Positions 1 to 11,667 of a DNA stretch of 64,000 nucleotides are shown one piece after another. The stretch comes from Calycina herbarum (taxonomy: Eukaryota; Ascomycota; Leotiomycetes; Helotiales; Pezizellaceae): NCBI GenBank assembly GCA_001414485.1, contig LLEY01000067.1, positions 248,001-312,000 of the forward strand. Direction: 5' to 3'. The notes beneath the pieces were generated by a model. That model saw only the letters and a program-made list of their open reading frames with translations, made no database searches and was not told where the DNA came from. Each line of letters opens with the position of its first letter. The first letter of the stretch is position 1. A program made the position numbers and the translations under genes.

Positions 1-1087
1 AAGGAACGCCAAATCTTTGGGCATTACCAAATGCAATATCTGCACCAAACTCTCCGGGTGGAGTGAGTACAGTCAGGGCAAGTAAGTCCGTAGCGACACT
101 CAAAGTGGCACCTTGCTCGTGGATGACATCTGACAAAGCCTTGAAATCTTCCACGCCTCCTTCTGTGTCGGGGTATTGAACAAGTACACCGATGAGGTCG
201 TTTCCAAGTTCCTTAATGCGCTTTCCTCCATCCGCAAGAACATCACCAATTTCAATCTTGATATCAAATCCATCTGCCCGACTCTGCAATACAGCCTTTG
301 TTTGGGGGTGGACCAAGTGACTGACGAAAAAGGTCTTGTTTTTGCTCTTTTGTCTGGAAACTGGCAGAGCGTTCATGGACAATGTCATTGCTTCAGCAGC
401 AGCAGTTCCCTCATCCAGCAAAGATGCATTGGAGATTGGAAGTGCAGTAAGGTCGCAGACAAGAGTTTGGAAGTTTAGCAACGATTCCAAACGACCCTGA
501 CTGATTTCTGGTTGGTAAGGAGTGTAACTGGTATACCATCCTGGCCCTTCCAGCACATTTCGTTTAATGACTTCTGGTACTCGGGTGCCTGCATATCCAC
601 AACCGATATAACTTCGCATAATAGTATTCTTGGACGCAATTGACTTGAGTCTAGCCAAAAGCTGGGATTCCGTGAAGCCCTCCTCTCCACCATTTTGTGT
701 AGCCTCAATGTCTAGATCGGATGAGGACAGGATGTTGCTGGGCAGAACCTGTTTTACGAATTCGTCCAAGCTATTCACTGGTGGATCCAAAGCTTTCAGC
801 ATCTGCTCTGTAGCATCTGGAGTTGGCCCAATGTGTCTTCGCGCGAAAGTGTCCAGGGGAAGATATGCCCCCTGCAAAGCAGCAGTATCTGGGATAGTAT
901 TGGAATCGTCATTGGCGGAGCTCGTGTAGAAAGTACGTCGACCAATTGCTCGTGGAGAAGAAGTCAGGAAAGGGCGCTGAGAGAGGCATTGTCGGGTGCG
1001 AGAGGACGAGCTTCCTAAAGTCAAATTTCTCGATTGAAGGGTTACTTTTCGAAGCTGAGCTCGAACAGCGAGGGTCGAAGCCGCCAT
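1..1087 (-). CDS. GCV2: glycine dehydrogenase (decarboxylating), P protein of the glycine cleavage system; 3' part off the window
   Basis: The minus strand is open without introns from an ATG at 1087 to the left edge (362 codons). It starts with a Ser/Arg-rich, acid-poor leader (MAASTLAVRAQLRK...) typical of a mitochondrial targeting peptide. After residue ~75 come the hallmarks of the P-protein N-terminal half: FARRHIGPT, NTIMRSYIGCGYAGT, EGPGWYTSYTPYQPEISQGR, SLLDEGTAAAEAM, HPQTKAVLQSRA and PPGEFGADIAFGNAQRFG. By family knowledge the enzyme uses pyridoxal phosphate to decarboxylate glycine and passes the aminomethyl group to the lipoyl H protein in the mitochondrial matrix. The PLP-lysine region would lie beyond the window. 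The start is the first ATG in frame and gives a complete presequence. No lesion is seen in the visible part. Confidence 0.95.
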   Translation of the reverse strand, partial: MAASTLAVRAQLRKVTLQSRNLTLGSSSSRTRQCLSQRPFLTSSPRAIGRRTFYTSSANDDSNTIPDTAALQGAYLPLDTFARRHIGPTPDATEQMLKALDPPVNSLDEFVKQVLPSNILSSSDLDIEATQNGGEEGFTESQLLARLKSIASKNTIMRSYIGCGYAGTRVPEVIKRNVLEGPGWYTSYTPYQPEISQGRLESLLNFQTLVCDLTALPISNASLLDEGTAAAEAMTLSMNALPVSRQKSKNKTFFVSHLVHPQTKAVLQSRADGFDIKIEIGDVLADGGKRIKELGNDLIGVLVQYPDTEGGVEDFKALSDVIHEQGATLSVATDLLALTVLTPPGEFGADIAFGNAQRFGVP

Positions 1088-1574
1088 GGCGACGGGGTTT
1101 TGAAGGTGAAAAGGAAGCAAAGGAAAAGGCGGTAAGATATGTTTTGGGTGTTATGGGATGATGATGAACCGAGGAACGGTGGGGTTCGTTATCGCAGGGA
1201 CGGTCAACAGCTCTGCATGCTTTGAATTGTCGTGAAGTTGGAGAGGAAAACTTCAGTAGAGGGAGGCAGGAAGGGATTCGAGGAGAGAAAAGTTTCCAAA
1301 GAATAATTTATTGAGGTGCGACAGGACAGCGTAAAGGTGGGAGGGAGAGCGACAACAAAATATATAAATTTCCCCCAAATAAACTTGCGAGGGCGAGATG
1401 ATCCCTGTCTATCTGGGGACTCTATTTCTTGAATAGGCCTAGCGCCGGCTGGCTGAATCAACCCCTGCATCATAACTTCAACTTGAAAATCATCATCAGT
1501 AAATTTATTGACATCAACTCCACCGACTCCAAATCCACCTCAAACCCTCAACGTCAATAACAAATTCTGCCAAT
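1088..1574. other. bidirectional promoter region between GCV2 and TOM5
   Basis: This ~490-bp gap separates two divergently transcribed mitochondrial genes and must hold both promoters. The stretch just upstream of the TOM5 ATG (about 1480-1570) is rich in A and C, as fungal 5' leaders often are. No specific binding site could be assigned. Confidence 0.5.
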
Positions 1575-1841
1575 ATGTTTGGAGGACGTAAGTTTATCTT
1601 TTTGCACCTTTGCGCATCATGGACACTGGCTAACACCCCTTAGCCCCACCACCAGCCTCTGCTGCTGAGATCAAGGAATTAGAGAATGAGGCCAGTTTAA
1701 CTGTGAAAAGAGTGATATTTGGATGTGTTATGTTGTATCTGTGTAAGTGATATATTGCTTCGTTCTTTTTGCAGCGCTGTATCTAATTTGCCAAACCAAA
1801 TAGCTCCATTCGCAGTCGATGCCCTCAAAGGATTCATGTAA
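1575..1841 (+). CDS. TOM5: mitochondrial import receptor subunit TOM5 (49 aa, three exons)
   Basis: The gene is assembled from three exons: 1575-1587, 1644-1742 and 1804-1841. Both introns (56 and 61 bp) have GTAAGT-type donors, TAG acceptors and CTAAC/CTAAT branch sites. The 49-aa product begins MFGGPPPPAS, has a charged stretch (EIKELENEAS) and then one hydrophobic segment (VKRVIFGCVMLYLSPF), and ends AVDALKGFM. This matches the layout of fungal TOM5, which starts MFGG and has a short acidic/basic cytosolic part and a single C-terminal outer-membrane anchor near a conserved SPF/TPF. By family knowledge it supports transfer of preproteins into the TOM40 pore. It lies head to head with GCV2. 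The exons are too short to appear as a conventional open frame. Confidence 0.85.
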
Positions 1842-3854
1842 ATCAACCACGGCGGAAATGTTCGATAAGCAGTACCCAAATCACCAAGGTCGGATTGGGC
1901 GTTGTATCATAGGAAGAGTGTAATGGAATAACGGCGTTGGATCCCGAATGTATCATCACCAAAGTCTGGTTCTGGGTCTACTTCGACCGGTCGGGAACAC
2001 ATAATGAACTGCAAATCGCAATCCCCCTTTTATCAAATCTGGACTCGAACCTGGAAACTTTTCTGGTGTCGGGATTTGGAAGACGGTGTGGGATTGGTGC
2101 ACATAGCCTAAGAGATTTTTGCAAGATGCGAAGTGGATAGAGGATAAACTTGGCTGCTTTGTGAAATACACATTTGTGGTAAGAGATATGAGCCTTTTTT
2201 CGTGAATACCCCGTATCCATTATTTCAGACACTTTAAGAGACAATCACATACATTCTTGGAGAACGTTTAGAAGATTCTAAGAATTTGATTTCCTCATTC
2301 TTCTAGCCGTTTTGGGAGAATATTTATCATTGTCCCAGATGTTTGGAACAATTTTCACTACGACAGGTGTCAAAAAGGGTAGGCCCGGTTTCTTCTTTGC
2401 TCCTAAATCATGTAGGACACTCAAACCCGCTATTCTAGATGGAAAAAGCGATCGGAATACGTTGTCCTAGATATTTTGGAACAATTGACACAGTTGCTCG
2501 AGATTTTCTGGCACAATGCAAAGCATTACTCAAACAAGTGAAAGAATAGCAATCTCAAAATCCCCATTCTCCCAAATCATCCGGGACAGCCAAAGTTGGT
2601 AGAATTCATAAGAGGAAGCGATCACCTTTGCTCCTTCATCCGTTGCTGTCCGTATGATAAACTGAATTAGGGACATCTCCATTTGTTACATTTTTCAAAA
2701 TAAAACTTGCAAGCGCACTTAGATGTACTCCATAAACTGCAAAGGTATTACGGGGGTACATGAATTGATTGCAGTACTTTCAAAGCATAGATGCCTCCAG
2801 TCTTTCTTCTTTTGGGGCTACCAGAGAAAGAAAAGAAAGAACATTTTCCATTATCACCTCATTATCCTCAGTTACTTGGTGCTTCAAAGGCGCGCGATTA
2901 CTCCCTGCACTAGAGGACGCAGGAAATCACAACTGGCGAAGAGTCGAATATACCTACTTTGCTACATCATCGTTCGAGCAAGACTCGGAAAATCAATTCC
3001 ATTGTCCCAAACAACTGGAATAATCGGATCCCATTCTTCCAAAGGATTTGGACAATTGCAGAAGGGCAAGTGCCTTGGAGAACACCCACGCTTCTTTCCC
3101 AATTAGGAAGTGCACTTCGAGCGAGGGTCGCTCTTTCGTCAAGAGCACTTTGTGAAGCGATTCTCACCACCCCGCTCCTTCCTGAAAAACACCGCAACGG
3201 ACCAGAAGAGGTCTCCACTCAAGAATTTAAGGCCCTCTTCCCTCCCATTTCAACCTTCTCTTCTACAACATTTTCTTCAACACTTCAACACTCCAACAAC
3301 ACCTCAACCAACTCCAACCCACCTCACCCTCAACTACCCAGCACCCCATACTTCAATCTACTTCTACTTCCGACATCAATCCTCTCATCCTCTTTATCCC
3401 TCACACCTCAGGTACGTCCAACAGTCTCATAACCAACTCTCATGTCTTACAATCATTATCTCACACTTCCTCTTTGTTGCAGCGACTTGACTCGGACCTC
3501 ACCTTTCATCTGCTTGCAAAGACATTATTTCTCACTCGCTCTCTCACCTTTGAGTGAATCGAGGATTTATTCAGGAGCTGACCTTTGCTTTGCCTATCTT
3601 GGCTCAACATTTTTTCAACAATCTCTACAGCTCTGAGATTCCGAGATTCACCACAACAACTTTAACATCGATAAGTCAACAAACAACATCGCTTTTTCGT
3701 GTCAAAGACCACTTCTCCTTCTCCGATTCTCCTGCAGTCCAACGCCACTTCTCCACGACGAACAAAGCATTATCCTAATGGTCTGGAACAATTGAACCCG
3801 ATTGACCGAAAAGATCTGGGTAATCATTCTCAGCAGCACAGCATCTATCTCGAA
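1842..3854. other. intergenic, with four short palindromic elements
   Basis: No gene could be supported in this 2-kb stretch; the open frames near 2720-3490 overlap in several frames without recognisable protein. It contains copies of a ~25-bp imperfect palindrome (ATTGTCC, 8-10 bp spacer, GGAACAAT) at 2329-2353, 2461-2486, 3001-3024 and 3033-3056. From about 3230 the sequence becomes CT/AC-rich, consistent with a long fungal 5' leader for the downstream GTPase gene. Confidence 0.5.
2329..3056. repeat. four copies of a ~25-bp imperfect palindrome
   Basis: Copies at 2329-2353, 2461-2486, 3001-3024 and 3033-3056 share the arms ATTGTCC and GGAACAAT (or one-base variants ATTCTTCC, GGACAAT, GGAATAAT) around an 8-10 bp spacer. 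Two more copies lie beyond the GTPase gene. They could fold as short hairpins. No family name is known to me. Confidence 0.55.
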
Positions 3855-6800
3855 ATGCTGAATTTCAAAATCAAACGTCAATCCCCGGAATCAGAACCTT
3901 CAGTGGAGCCTCCAAATATGTCGGATAGACCTTCACTGTTCGTGGAGGACGATAACCCTCCTCAGGCCGAAGACGAAGCAGAAAATATGGATGAGATTGA
4001 TAGCGCCGATGAGAGTGAAACCGAACCCTTGATGCAACCTGGCGAGGCAGCATGGCAAAATTGTGGTGATCTCGACAAGCTTCACCAAGTTTTAACCAAA
4101 GAGCAAGCTGTTGAAGATGCTCTGGTTTTCATTGACAAATTAGACCGCGTTCTTAAACGCTACTCTTCGGAAATCAACAGCGTTAAGAAATGGCTCTCGA
4201 GAACTCGTATGTCTTTTTTTCGTTGCTCTTTTTTTTCATTTTCCAAAGACTAAATTGCTAACACATTTTCCAGAGGAAATTCGTGCCGGAAAGAAGACGC
4301 CTAGGGTACTAATTGGGTTCCTTGGCGCATCAGATAAGGGTTAATCTCCGCAGCAAAAGATTACAAAAGCTTACATTTCAAGGTTGCGGCAAATCTACTC
4401 TTGTCAATGCATTGCTTGGAGATGAAGATTTATTGCCAGCAGATGACATGAAAGCATGTACAGCGGTTGTCATCGAGATATCATATCAGACCAAAGACCT
4501 CCCTCACCCTCCATACGAGGGAATTGTCGACAGAATTAGCGCAGAAGAATGGGGAGCAGAACTCAAGATTCTTTTCGAAGATCTGGCAAACAAAGAGAAA
4601 GAAGACGAGTACGAAGACGGCGACGGAGACGCGGAAAGAGACCAGCGAATCATGAAGACGTTCCACAAAGTTCAAGTACTCTACCCTGAGATCACGACAA
4701 TCCAAAACCTAAAGCAATTTAATGTTTCACGCCTTCTCGAGCATGTTAATGTCAAGGACATCTTGGGGAAAACTAAAAACATTTCAAGTTTTACTCGAGC
4801 CGATTTCACTCGCCAAATTAAGGAATATATCAATAGCAAAGATCCGGAAGCAGACAACGAAAATTCTTTCAGTCAATGGCCTTTGGTAAAACTGGTGAGC
4901 CTGTATGTCAAAGCCGAGATTTTGAAAGATGGGGTTGTCTTGGTTGATTTGCCTGGATATGGTGATACCAACGTTGCAAGAGGTTCAATTGCCGATAATT
5001 ATCAAAAGAATCTGGCTGTGAATTGTGTTCTAGCAGCGAGTGATCGACCAATTTCGAACTCTGCTGCTCATGACTTGTTAGGAAAGGTTGCACAAAGAAC
5101 TTTAACACTTGAGAACCGATTAACTAGTGAAACTATGTGTTTTATAGTCACCAAAACCGACGACAATATCAGGCATAATCGACTCATTGAGCAACATTCT
5201 ATGCTGAGAGAAGAACTTGGTCCACTTTTCCAACAAAAACACAATTCAGAAGATGATCTCGGAGTGTTGCAAAACTTCTGCAAAGACCTCGAAAATGGAT
5301 AGACTACCGACAATAGACGACTAAGCCGTCGTAATCGCGACCTTCAGAAAGAAGAAGCAATCAGAGACAAGCCTAAAGGTTCCGAAGCCCAGGACAACCA
5401 AACCGTTCGACGACCTCGCCCTAAGAAGCGCAAGCGGGCTGATGATGTTGAGGTTCCAGGTATATATATATGACAGATTGCTCTTAATTGTTGAAATGAC
5501 TTTCAGCTTACTCTTCAACCAGGTTCATCAGACCCACCCATTGAAATCGAAAAACAACAGGCGAATCTGGCTAAGATTGAGAGTATTAAGCGAGATATTG
5601 AAGAGACCAAAGAAAGAATCGCAAAGAGCAGCGCTCTCCTCCGTCATCACACCAAACGTACGACCCGTACTTCAGAGTCTCTAGAACGCGTAGAATCTAG
5701 AATCAAATCAACAGTCATCAAGTATCGCAACAAATTAACCACGGACGCGATCAGAAAAGATTTTGCCGTTATGACTGAATCTCTTCCACGCGAAAACAAT
5801 CGCCCTCTGGGAGTTTTCTGTGTATCTTCACATGCGTTTTTCGATATCCGGAAAACCACAAAACCGTATGAAGGTTTCCCAAAGTTGAAAGACTGCAACA
5901 TTAGTTCACTCAGCAAGTGGCTCGTGGACGTTGGCTTCCCGCGAGCAATCTGCAGACGCATTCCTCCACGCCGTGGAAGGACTAGAGCTGTCAATGGCAT
6001 CATGGCTTCAAGATAGCACAAACAATTTCAAGATTACAACTGAAATGAGAAGCTGCGTTGAAACGATCTTCAATTCCAACTTTGAAGTCCTTCAGAAGGT
6101 AAGATCAAACCCCCTCCATCGCCCTGTTTCTAGAAAACAGACCAACTAATTAATGTAAAGAACCTTTCAAACTTGAATCTAGAATTGATAAAGAACTGCA
6201 AGGACTTGATACAGAAAGACTTGGGCGAGGAAATCCTCAGTGTGCAAACTAAAGCTGCCGAAGATGCTATCAAGCTTGTGAAAAGCTGGTTCAAGCTGCC
6301 TTGGGCTACGCACCGAGCAACTAACAAAGGTAAAGGTGATTGGACAACCACAAAAGGGCAGGTGATACAATGGAACGAGGACTTGTGAGTTATGGCTGCC
6401 CACTTGAAGTTGTTTTTCAATTATTAACCATTTCTTTAGGGTGGGACTTTTCCTTGATCCTCTCTTGAAGCAATGGACTAAAACCATTAATCAACTTCTT
6501 CCTGGCCAGAAAGATTATTACAATACGGGTGTTTCTCTTCACATCAATCAATTTCTTAACCAAGTCAGAGCGGCAGTATTAAAAACCTCTCCGGAGATTG
6601 CAATTCCGGTTGATCAATGGAAGGAAAGCATTACCCGAACACCAATTCGAATTGTGGAAGTTTCAACTGCAATTTTTGATGGACCCATAGCCGCTTCGGC
6701 GAACAGTAGCCACCGCAACGTTAAACCAACTATTGAAGAACATTGGGAGGCAATTTATATTCAATGTGGGGCAGAAGCAGGTAAGTTTTTGCCTTCCGAG

Positions 6801-7313
6801 TTTTTGAAACTCTGAAAACTTGCAGCTGACTTTCGTTTTGTAGGTAAAGGGCACTTTAAGAGGAACCGTCAGACACATCTTAATCATATTAAAAATGATT
6901 CGGCCATGATGTATCAAGATTGTGCAGCTTCTATTCAAGGAACATTTAACAAACTCTGGACCGATCTTCCCACTGTTTTTAAAAATGAAATTCATCCAAT
7001 AAGCCGCAATATCAGAGAGGAATTCCTGGACATGATCATCAATAACACCTCTGACAGTGGCCTCAAACCCGAAGAGCGATCATCGACAAGAACCAGAAAC
7101 AAACTATCCAAGGATACCATGAGACTCTTCAACAAATTAAAAATCTCGTGGGCAGAATTATCTATTAGCCCGGTTGATGAGGACGAGGAGAATCTTGACG
7201 AAGAACAATACATCCCACTTCCAGATCTCAATGAGCTTTCGGAATCCGAGGATGACGGTAGCGATGTTTCTGATTCGGAAAAGAGTGACTTGGAGGATGA
7301 TAGCGAGGATTAA
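3855..7313 (+). pseudogene. SLIP-GC-like large nuclear GTPase, probably inactivated
   Basis: Seven exons can be chained: 3855-4206, 4274-4333, 4383-5459, 5523-6098, 6161-6384, 6440-6780 and 6844-7313. The product resembles the SLIP-GC/dynamin-like GTPases. It has an acidic N terminus, a P-loop GASGCGKST split by intron 2, the G3 motif DLPGYGD, the G4-like TKTD, a basic PRPKKRKR stretch, long helical regions and a very acidic C-terminal tail. Three lesions are visible: intron 2 starts with AT (CAG/ATAAGG) instead of GT; codon 5300-5302 is TAG in the middle of homologous sequence; and the frame shifts by one near 5938. The other introns (GT-AG, 55-68 bp) look normal. The start could also be the ATG at 3918. 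By family knowledge the intact protein would be a nuclear GTPase. Sequencing errors are an alternative cause of the lesions. Confidence 0.75.
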
Positions 7314-10199
7314 GCGAACTCCCTGGCCTCTTTCGAGGAAAAAAGACTCTTCTACTTCTTACGATGAGGACAGTGATGGTGAGGGACATCTGGGCTATCT
7401 CTCATATCTAGCTGCTCTCCAAATTGTCCGAGAGATTTCCAGAGAGATACTACCGCAGAATACACACCACAGATTGGCCCCCCCCCCTTCCCCCCTTCCA
7501 AAAAAAAGGCATTTACTACACCATATCAAAAAGCAAAACACGCACATTACCACACACCCGCTTTGGTTTTCTTCGATATCCCCCTTCCCCAATTACATCA
7601 TCAGCAAGTTTTCCTTCTTTGCGATCATTATTTTGCTCTGGCCTAAACGAACGCGTTGGTTTTTTAAGAAAACATGGAGAGCTTCACAAGATAGCAATCA
7701 ATCCCCTTTGATTTTCCCCAATATCCCCAATCCCCCATTTACAAGTTTTCCTATTTCCAAAAACGAATTTTCAGTTGCGAATTTTCATTTGTTGCTTTGG
7801 AGGAAAGCGCTGGATTCAAGATGTACGCAAACACAGCCTTCTTCAGATAGCTAGCAATCAATTGAGCACTTCGTATTGAACGGAAACTTTGCTGTGAGAT
7901 TATGTTGTGATTTTAAATTTAAGAGAAATCCTTCGCAAGATTTGTAATTCCAGCAAGGATCTTAAGGTGTAGTGTGCGTAAATTCCCTCCCACCCACCAT
8001 TGCTTCAGAGAGTCTGGGACAAATAGCAATATTGTCCGAAAAGGTTTGGGAGAATTAGATAGATGGTCCGAGGAGGCTTGGAACAATTGGATTTGATTGT
8101 CTTAAACCTTCTCGAGCACTATTTTTAATCTTCTTACAGTACTAGACACTAGGTAAGGGCCCCGCGCTCTCGCTGCTAGTAACATATAGCTTAGAGTGTA
8201 GGGTTTCATGTAAAGCTTCCTGTGGTGAACTTATCATTTTGAGGTTAAAGAATAATTTGTTGAAGCTTGCATAGTTAGCTCAAAGCCAGAGAAGGATAAA
8301 CCTTGTTTTGCATACAAATCTCGTGAAAAACTCCGAGCCTCAGACAGCATCTATAATTAAAAGAGTATTATTTGTAGACTCATCTCAATGGTAGAGATGC
8401 TTCATAGGAAACATTACTTCTCCCTGACTAAATTGTCTTTGTATGTCTAGTAGAATTGTGATGGTAAAGTGAAGAGATTTAGTTTTGGTGTAAAAATGCT
8501 GTTTCGCCCTCACTTGAAGTGGGATACTGTAGACCTTTTCCTACAACCCTTCTTGACATGGGTGCTCGCGGAGTAATGCTCACTTCTTTTATCTTGGGAT
8601 CCGGAAATCCCCCTTGCCAATGACTAACTGGTGTGAACTTGGGTCTTCAAAGGCATTGGGAAACATAGCACTCTGCCTCTATGGAAAGAAAGTACCAAGA
8701 ACGCAGAGAAAAAAAACCAAAGATGGAAACCCGCAAAGATGGATTCAACGAATGGGTTTTATTTCATATGTACAAAACAAAAGAAAATCTTCCTGCGAAG
8801 CCTACAACTACATCCTTTCAATTATGGACCATGATGAGCGTATTTCTGATGTTTGCGCAAATGAATTTGGACTTCCCCTTCTGGACTGTCCGGGATTTTT
8901 TTATCAAGTTGCTACAAGAAGTTTTTCCATTAGTATTCTTTCAAAGGTTGATGATTTGGGGTAGACTAACCAAATTGTCAAAGACACATTTGTTGAGTTT
9001 CCACTCTGCTGGACGACATTGCCATAATTGCTGGTTATTGTTATCTGATATATGAGTAAGCCTTACTATTTCTAGGAAGTATGTTTGAGAAAAATGAGGA
9101 GGAACTAGGGCTGTGAGGAGGAAACCAAGTCTCGGTCCTCCCAAAACAACCTGAAGAGGAAGAGCTAAATCGGAGAAAACCCACCTAAGCAAGTCCAATG
9201 CTTCCGGAACTCAGCGAGGCAGTGCTTGTTGACATCTTCTATACTGTTTGACCCAAAAGTTAGCATTATATTCGTTTGTAGCCATGAGACCATTGCCATT
9301 CCGCAATTGACTTGTCCCCACTACATCCCCAATTCCTCGACACCACAACCCAATGCGCAGATCACCCCAATTCAAATGTAATGCCCCCAATTGACATATA
9401 GTACTTACACGCTCTTTGCGCATCTCGTAACCCGTCTTCCCTCCTTCAAGCAATCCAACTCTCCTCGTCCCGGGTTCTCGGTCTTGCATTGCATGAAATC
9501 ATCATTGTAGGCCTTGCATCTTGCGCCGATGAAGAAACTGGCTGATAGTAGAGGTGCCGAGCTCGCTCCTATCTCTTCGACCGCTGGGATCTCTTTGGGG
9601 AGAGGTGTGGTGTCGACGAGGGTGGTTTGATTGAATCTGCATTTTGCTTTCCATTAGCAATTGAACCGCACGGGTGGAAGCATAGTAATTAGGGGGAACC
9701 ATACACTGCCCGTCTTCCTGACATTTTGAAAGCTTCTTCGAGAGAGCGAGGGGGTGGTGGAAGTCAATTGATAGCTTTGCGGTTTGGTTGACTTCCGTTC
9801 AAGGTGAGGTCGACCTTACCCAAGCATAAAATGGAGGGTTGTTATTGGTCACCCTCAGGACTCATGCCTGAGGCTTCAACTCCAGGAAAGCTTTAGCTTC
9901 GCGTTTTGGTATTTTTGTTCTCGCAGCATTCAACACCAGCTTGCGCCGCGAAAGCTCATACAGATTTACCTCCCATCCACCCATCCGCAAGCTCGTCCTC
10001 GGGCTCCTCGACTTCTCGCGTGCCGCCAATTTCACTCCATTTATTTCTCTTCTCGTCACTCATTCCATCCCCACGATACACGCGCATTCACCTGGAATCA
10101 ACCACCTCACATCTCGTAAGCTCCTCGAAAGCTTTCAAACATCTAGCATAGCTATTGTCATTCGAATACGCGGCGCATCGACGCTGAGAAAACCACAAC
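7314..10199. other. gene-poor intergenic region with palindromic elements
   Basis: About 2.9 kb without a gene I can support. It includes C-rich runs (about 7480-7500) and two copies of the ~25-bp imperfect palindrome at 8031-8055 and 8063-8087, with a related half-site near 7422. Two overlapping open frames at 8620-9055 give no recognisable protein. The last 300 bp are CT/AC-rich and probably form the promoter and leader of the nucleoporin gene. Confidence 0.5.
8031..8087. repeat. two adjacent copies of the ~25-bp imperfect palindrome
   Basis: The copies at 8031-8055 and 8063-8087 read ATTGTCC or ATGGTCC, a 10-bp spacer, then GGGAGAAT or GGAACAAT. They belong to the same family as the copies at 2.3-3.1 kb on the other side of the GTPase pseudogene. 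Confidence 0.55.
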
Positions 10200-11667
10200 A
10201 TGTCGTTATTCGGGAACACTGGTGGAGGACAGCAAGGTGGAGGGTTGTTCGGCGGTCTTGGACAAAATAAACCTGCGCAAACGGGAGGCTTATTTGGCGG
10301 GTTGGGATCGAGTACACAACAGCCTCAGCAGCAGCCGCAAGGAGGTGGGTTGTTTGGAGGGTTGGGAAATAGCACTCAGCAACCGCAACAACCAGCTCAA
10401 ACTGGAGGGCTCTTTGGTGGACTGGGGAATAGCACACAGCAGCCTCAGCAAGGCGGAGGACTGTTTGGTGGGTTAGGAAACAGTACGCAACAACCTCAAC
10501 AACCGCAGGGAGGAGGGCTATTTGGCGGTCTGGGGCAGAATAATCAACAACCAAACCAACAGCCTCAGCAGCAAGCGCAGACGGGAGGATTATTTGGGAG
10601 CTTGGGAAACGTTCAACCAGGTCAGCAGCCACAAGGGAGTGGGTTATTTGGACAACCACCACAAAACACTCTGAGCACTTCTTTATGGCAGCCAAACAGT
10701 GGTATCAAGCCTCGTAAGGTTACTCGATCTTCCTCCAAATCTTTTGCTAACATATTCCTAGGAGAAAAGAGTGTACCAGAACAAATCGGCACCGTCCTCT
10801 CGAAATGGGATGTCTCCAGCCGGGACTGCGCATTTCAACATTATTTCTATAATAAGGTCGATGATAATATGGTTCCTTTCTATAAAGCTGGGCCCAATGA
10901 AGACCCAAAGGCATGGGACGAGGCACTTTCTAACAAACCTGGGCCTGGTTTCATTCCAGTCCTGTGTGTGGGATTTGCTCAACTGGGCGAGAGAATAAAG
11001 AATCAGCAACGAAACTTGGCACACTACAATGCTCGACTTCACGAAATCAACAATTCCCTTTCATTAATGCTACAAACCCACGATACTAAAACCAGCATAC
11101 GCGCTATGGATGCGAGACGGAAGCACATAGTTCTCAAGCAGAGATATCTTGCATTGGCCACCAAGGTTCAAGTGTTGAGAAATAGAGGTTATGCCATGGG
11201 AGGCGATGAGGAAGATTTGAAGACGAAATTACAGGCGCTGGAGAGAGGTGTTAGCGATCCGGGACTTGGTGCAAGAGGAGAAGAGATTTGGGCTCGAATG
11301 CTTACTGTTCAAGAACGGGCGAAGTTATTGAAAGCTGAGATAGAAAAGAGTGGGGGCGATAGTCCGGAGGGGTTGGATGAGGAGAGAACGCGGCAAGCTA
11401 AAAAGGTATGTTTTGTCTCTTGCTTCTCAGGGAATATTCATTCTAACCTCTTTGTAGATTCTTGAAGACTACCAAACTCAACTCGACCACCTCAAGAAAG
11501 AGCTGGAGGCGATTCACAAAGACTACGTCGACTGGAAAAAGGAAAACGGTCCACCACCAAGGAAAATCATTCTTCGAGACGACGATAAGGATTTGAGAGC
11601 CGAGAAGACAGCTTTCATGAGACATAAGATGAGCACGAATCCTGCAGGATATATTGCGTATTCATGA
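10200..11667 (+). CDS. NUP57: GLFG nucleoporin of the Nup57/Nup54 family
   Basis: Exons 10200-10713, 10762-11405 and 11458-11667 encode 455 aa. Residues 1-~160 are a GLFG repeat region: about seven GGLFGGLG/GLFGSLG units separated by Q/P-rich spacers (QQPQQPQ). Such disordered FG segments line the nuclear pore and bind transport receptors. From ~175 a helical Nup54-type domain follows (KWDVSSRDCAFQHYFYNKVD, then a coiled-coil-prone part with QQRNLAHYNARLHEINNSL and a KLLKAEIEK stretch), by family knowledge the part that joins the Nup62/Nsp1 trimer. Intron 1 (48 bp, CTAAC branch, TAG) keeps the frame and has no stop, so retention would insert 16 residues between repeat and coil domains. The C terminus HKMSTNPAGYIAYS is intact. 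Confidence 0.9.

Noticed and set aside
3241..3500. Possible RIP-type C-to-T mutation in the leader of the GTPase gene
   Set aside because: The sequence is CA-rich, not TA-enriched, so it looks like a normal fungal leader, not a mutated repeat.
5935..5975. A mini-intron to explain the frame change in the GTPase gene
   Set aside because: Every GT-AG pair tested here is too short (about 39 bp) or fails to restore the downstream frame.
8620..9055. Two overlapping plus-strand open frames
   Set aside because: The frames compete in the same DNA, neither has recognisable motifs, and no splice pattern favours one.
10135..10695. 186-codon frame antisense to the nucleoporin FG region
   Set aside because: It is the reverse reading of GLFG/Q-rich repeats; the plus-strand gene explains the sequence.
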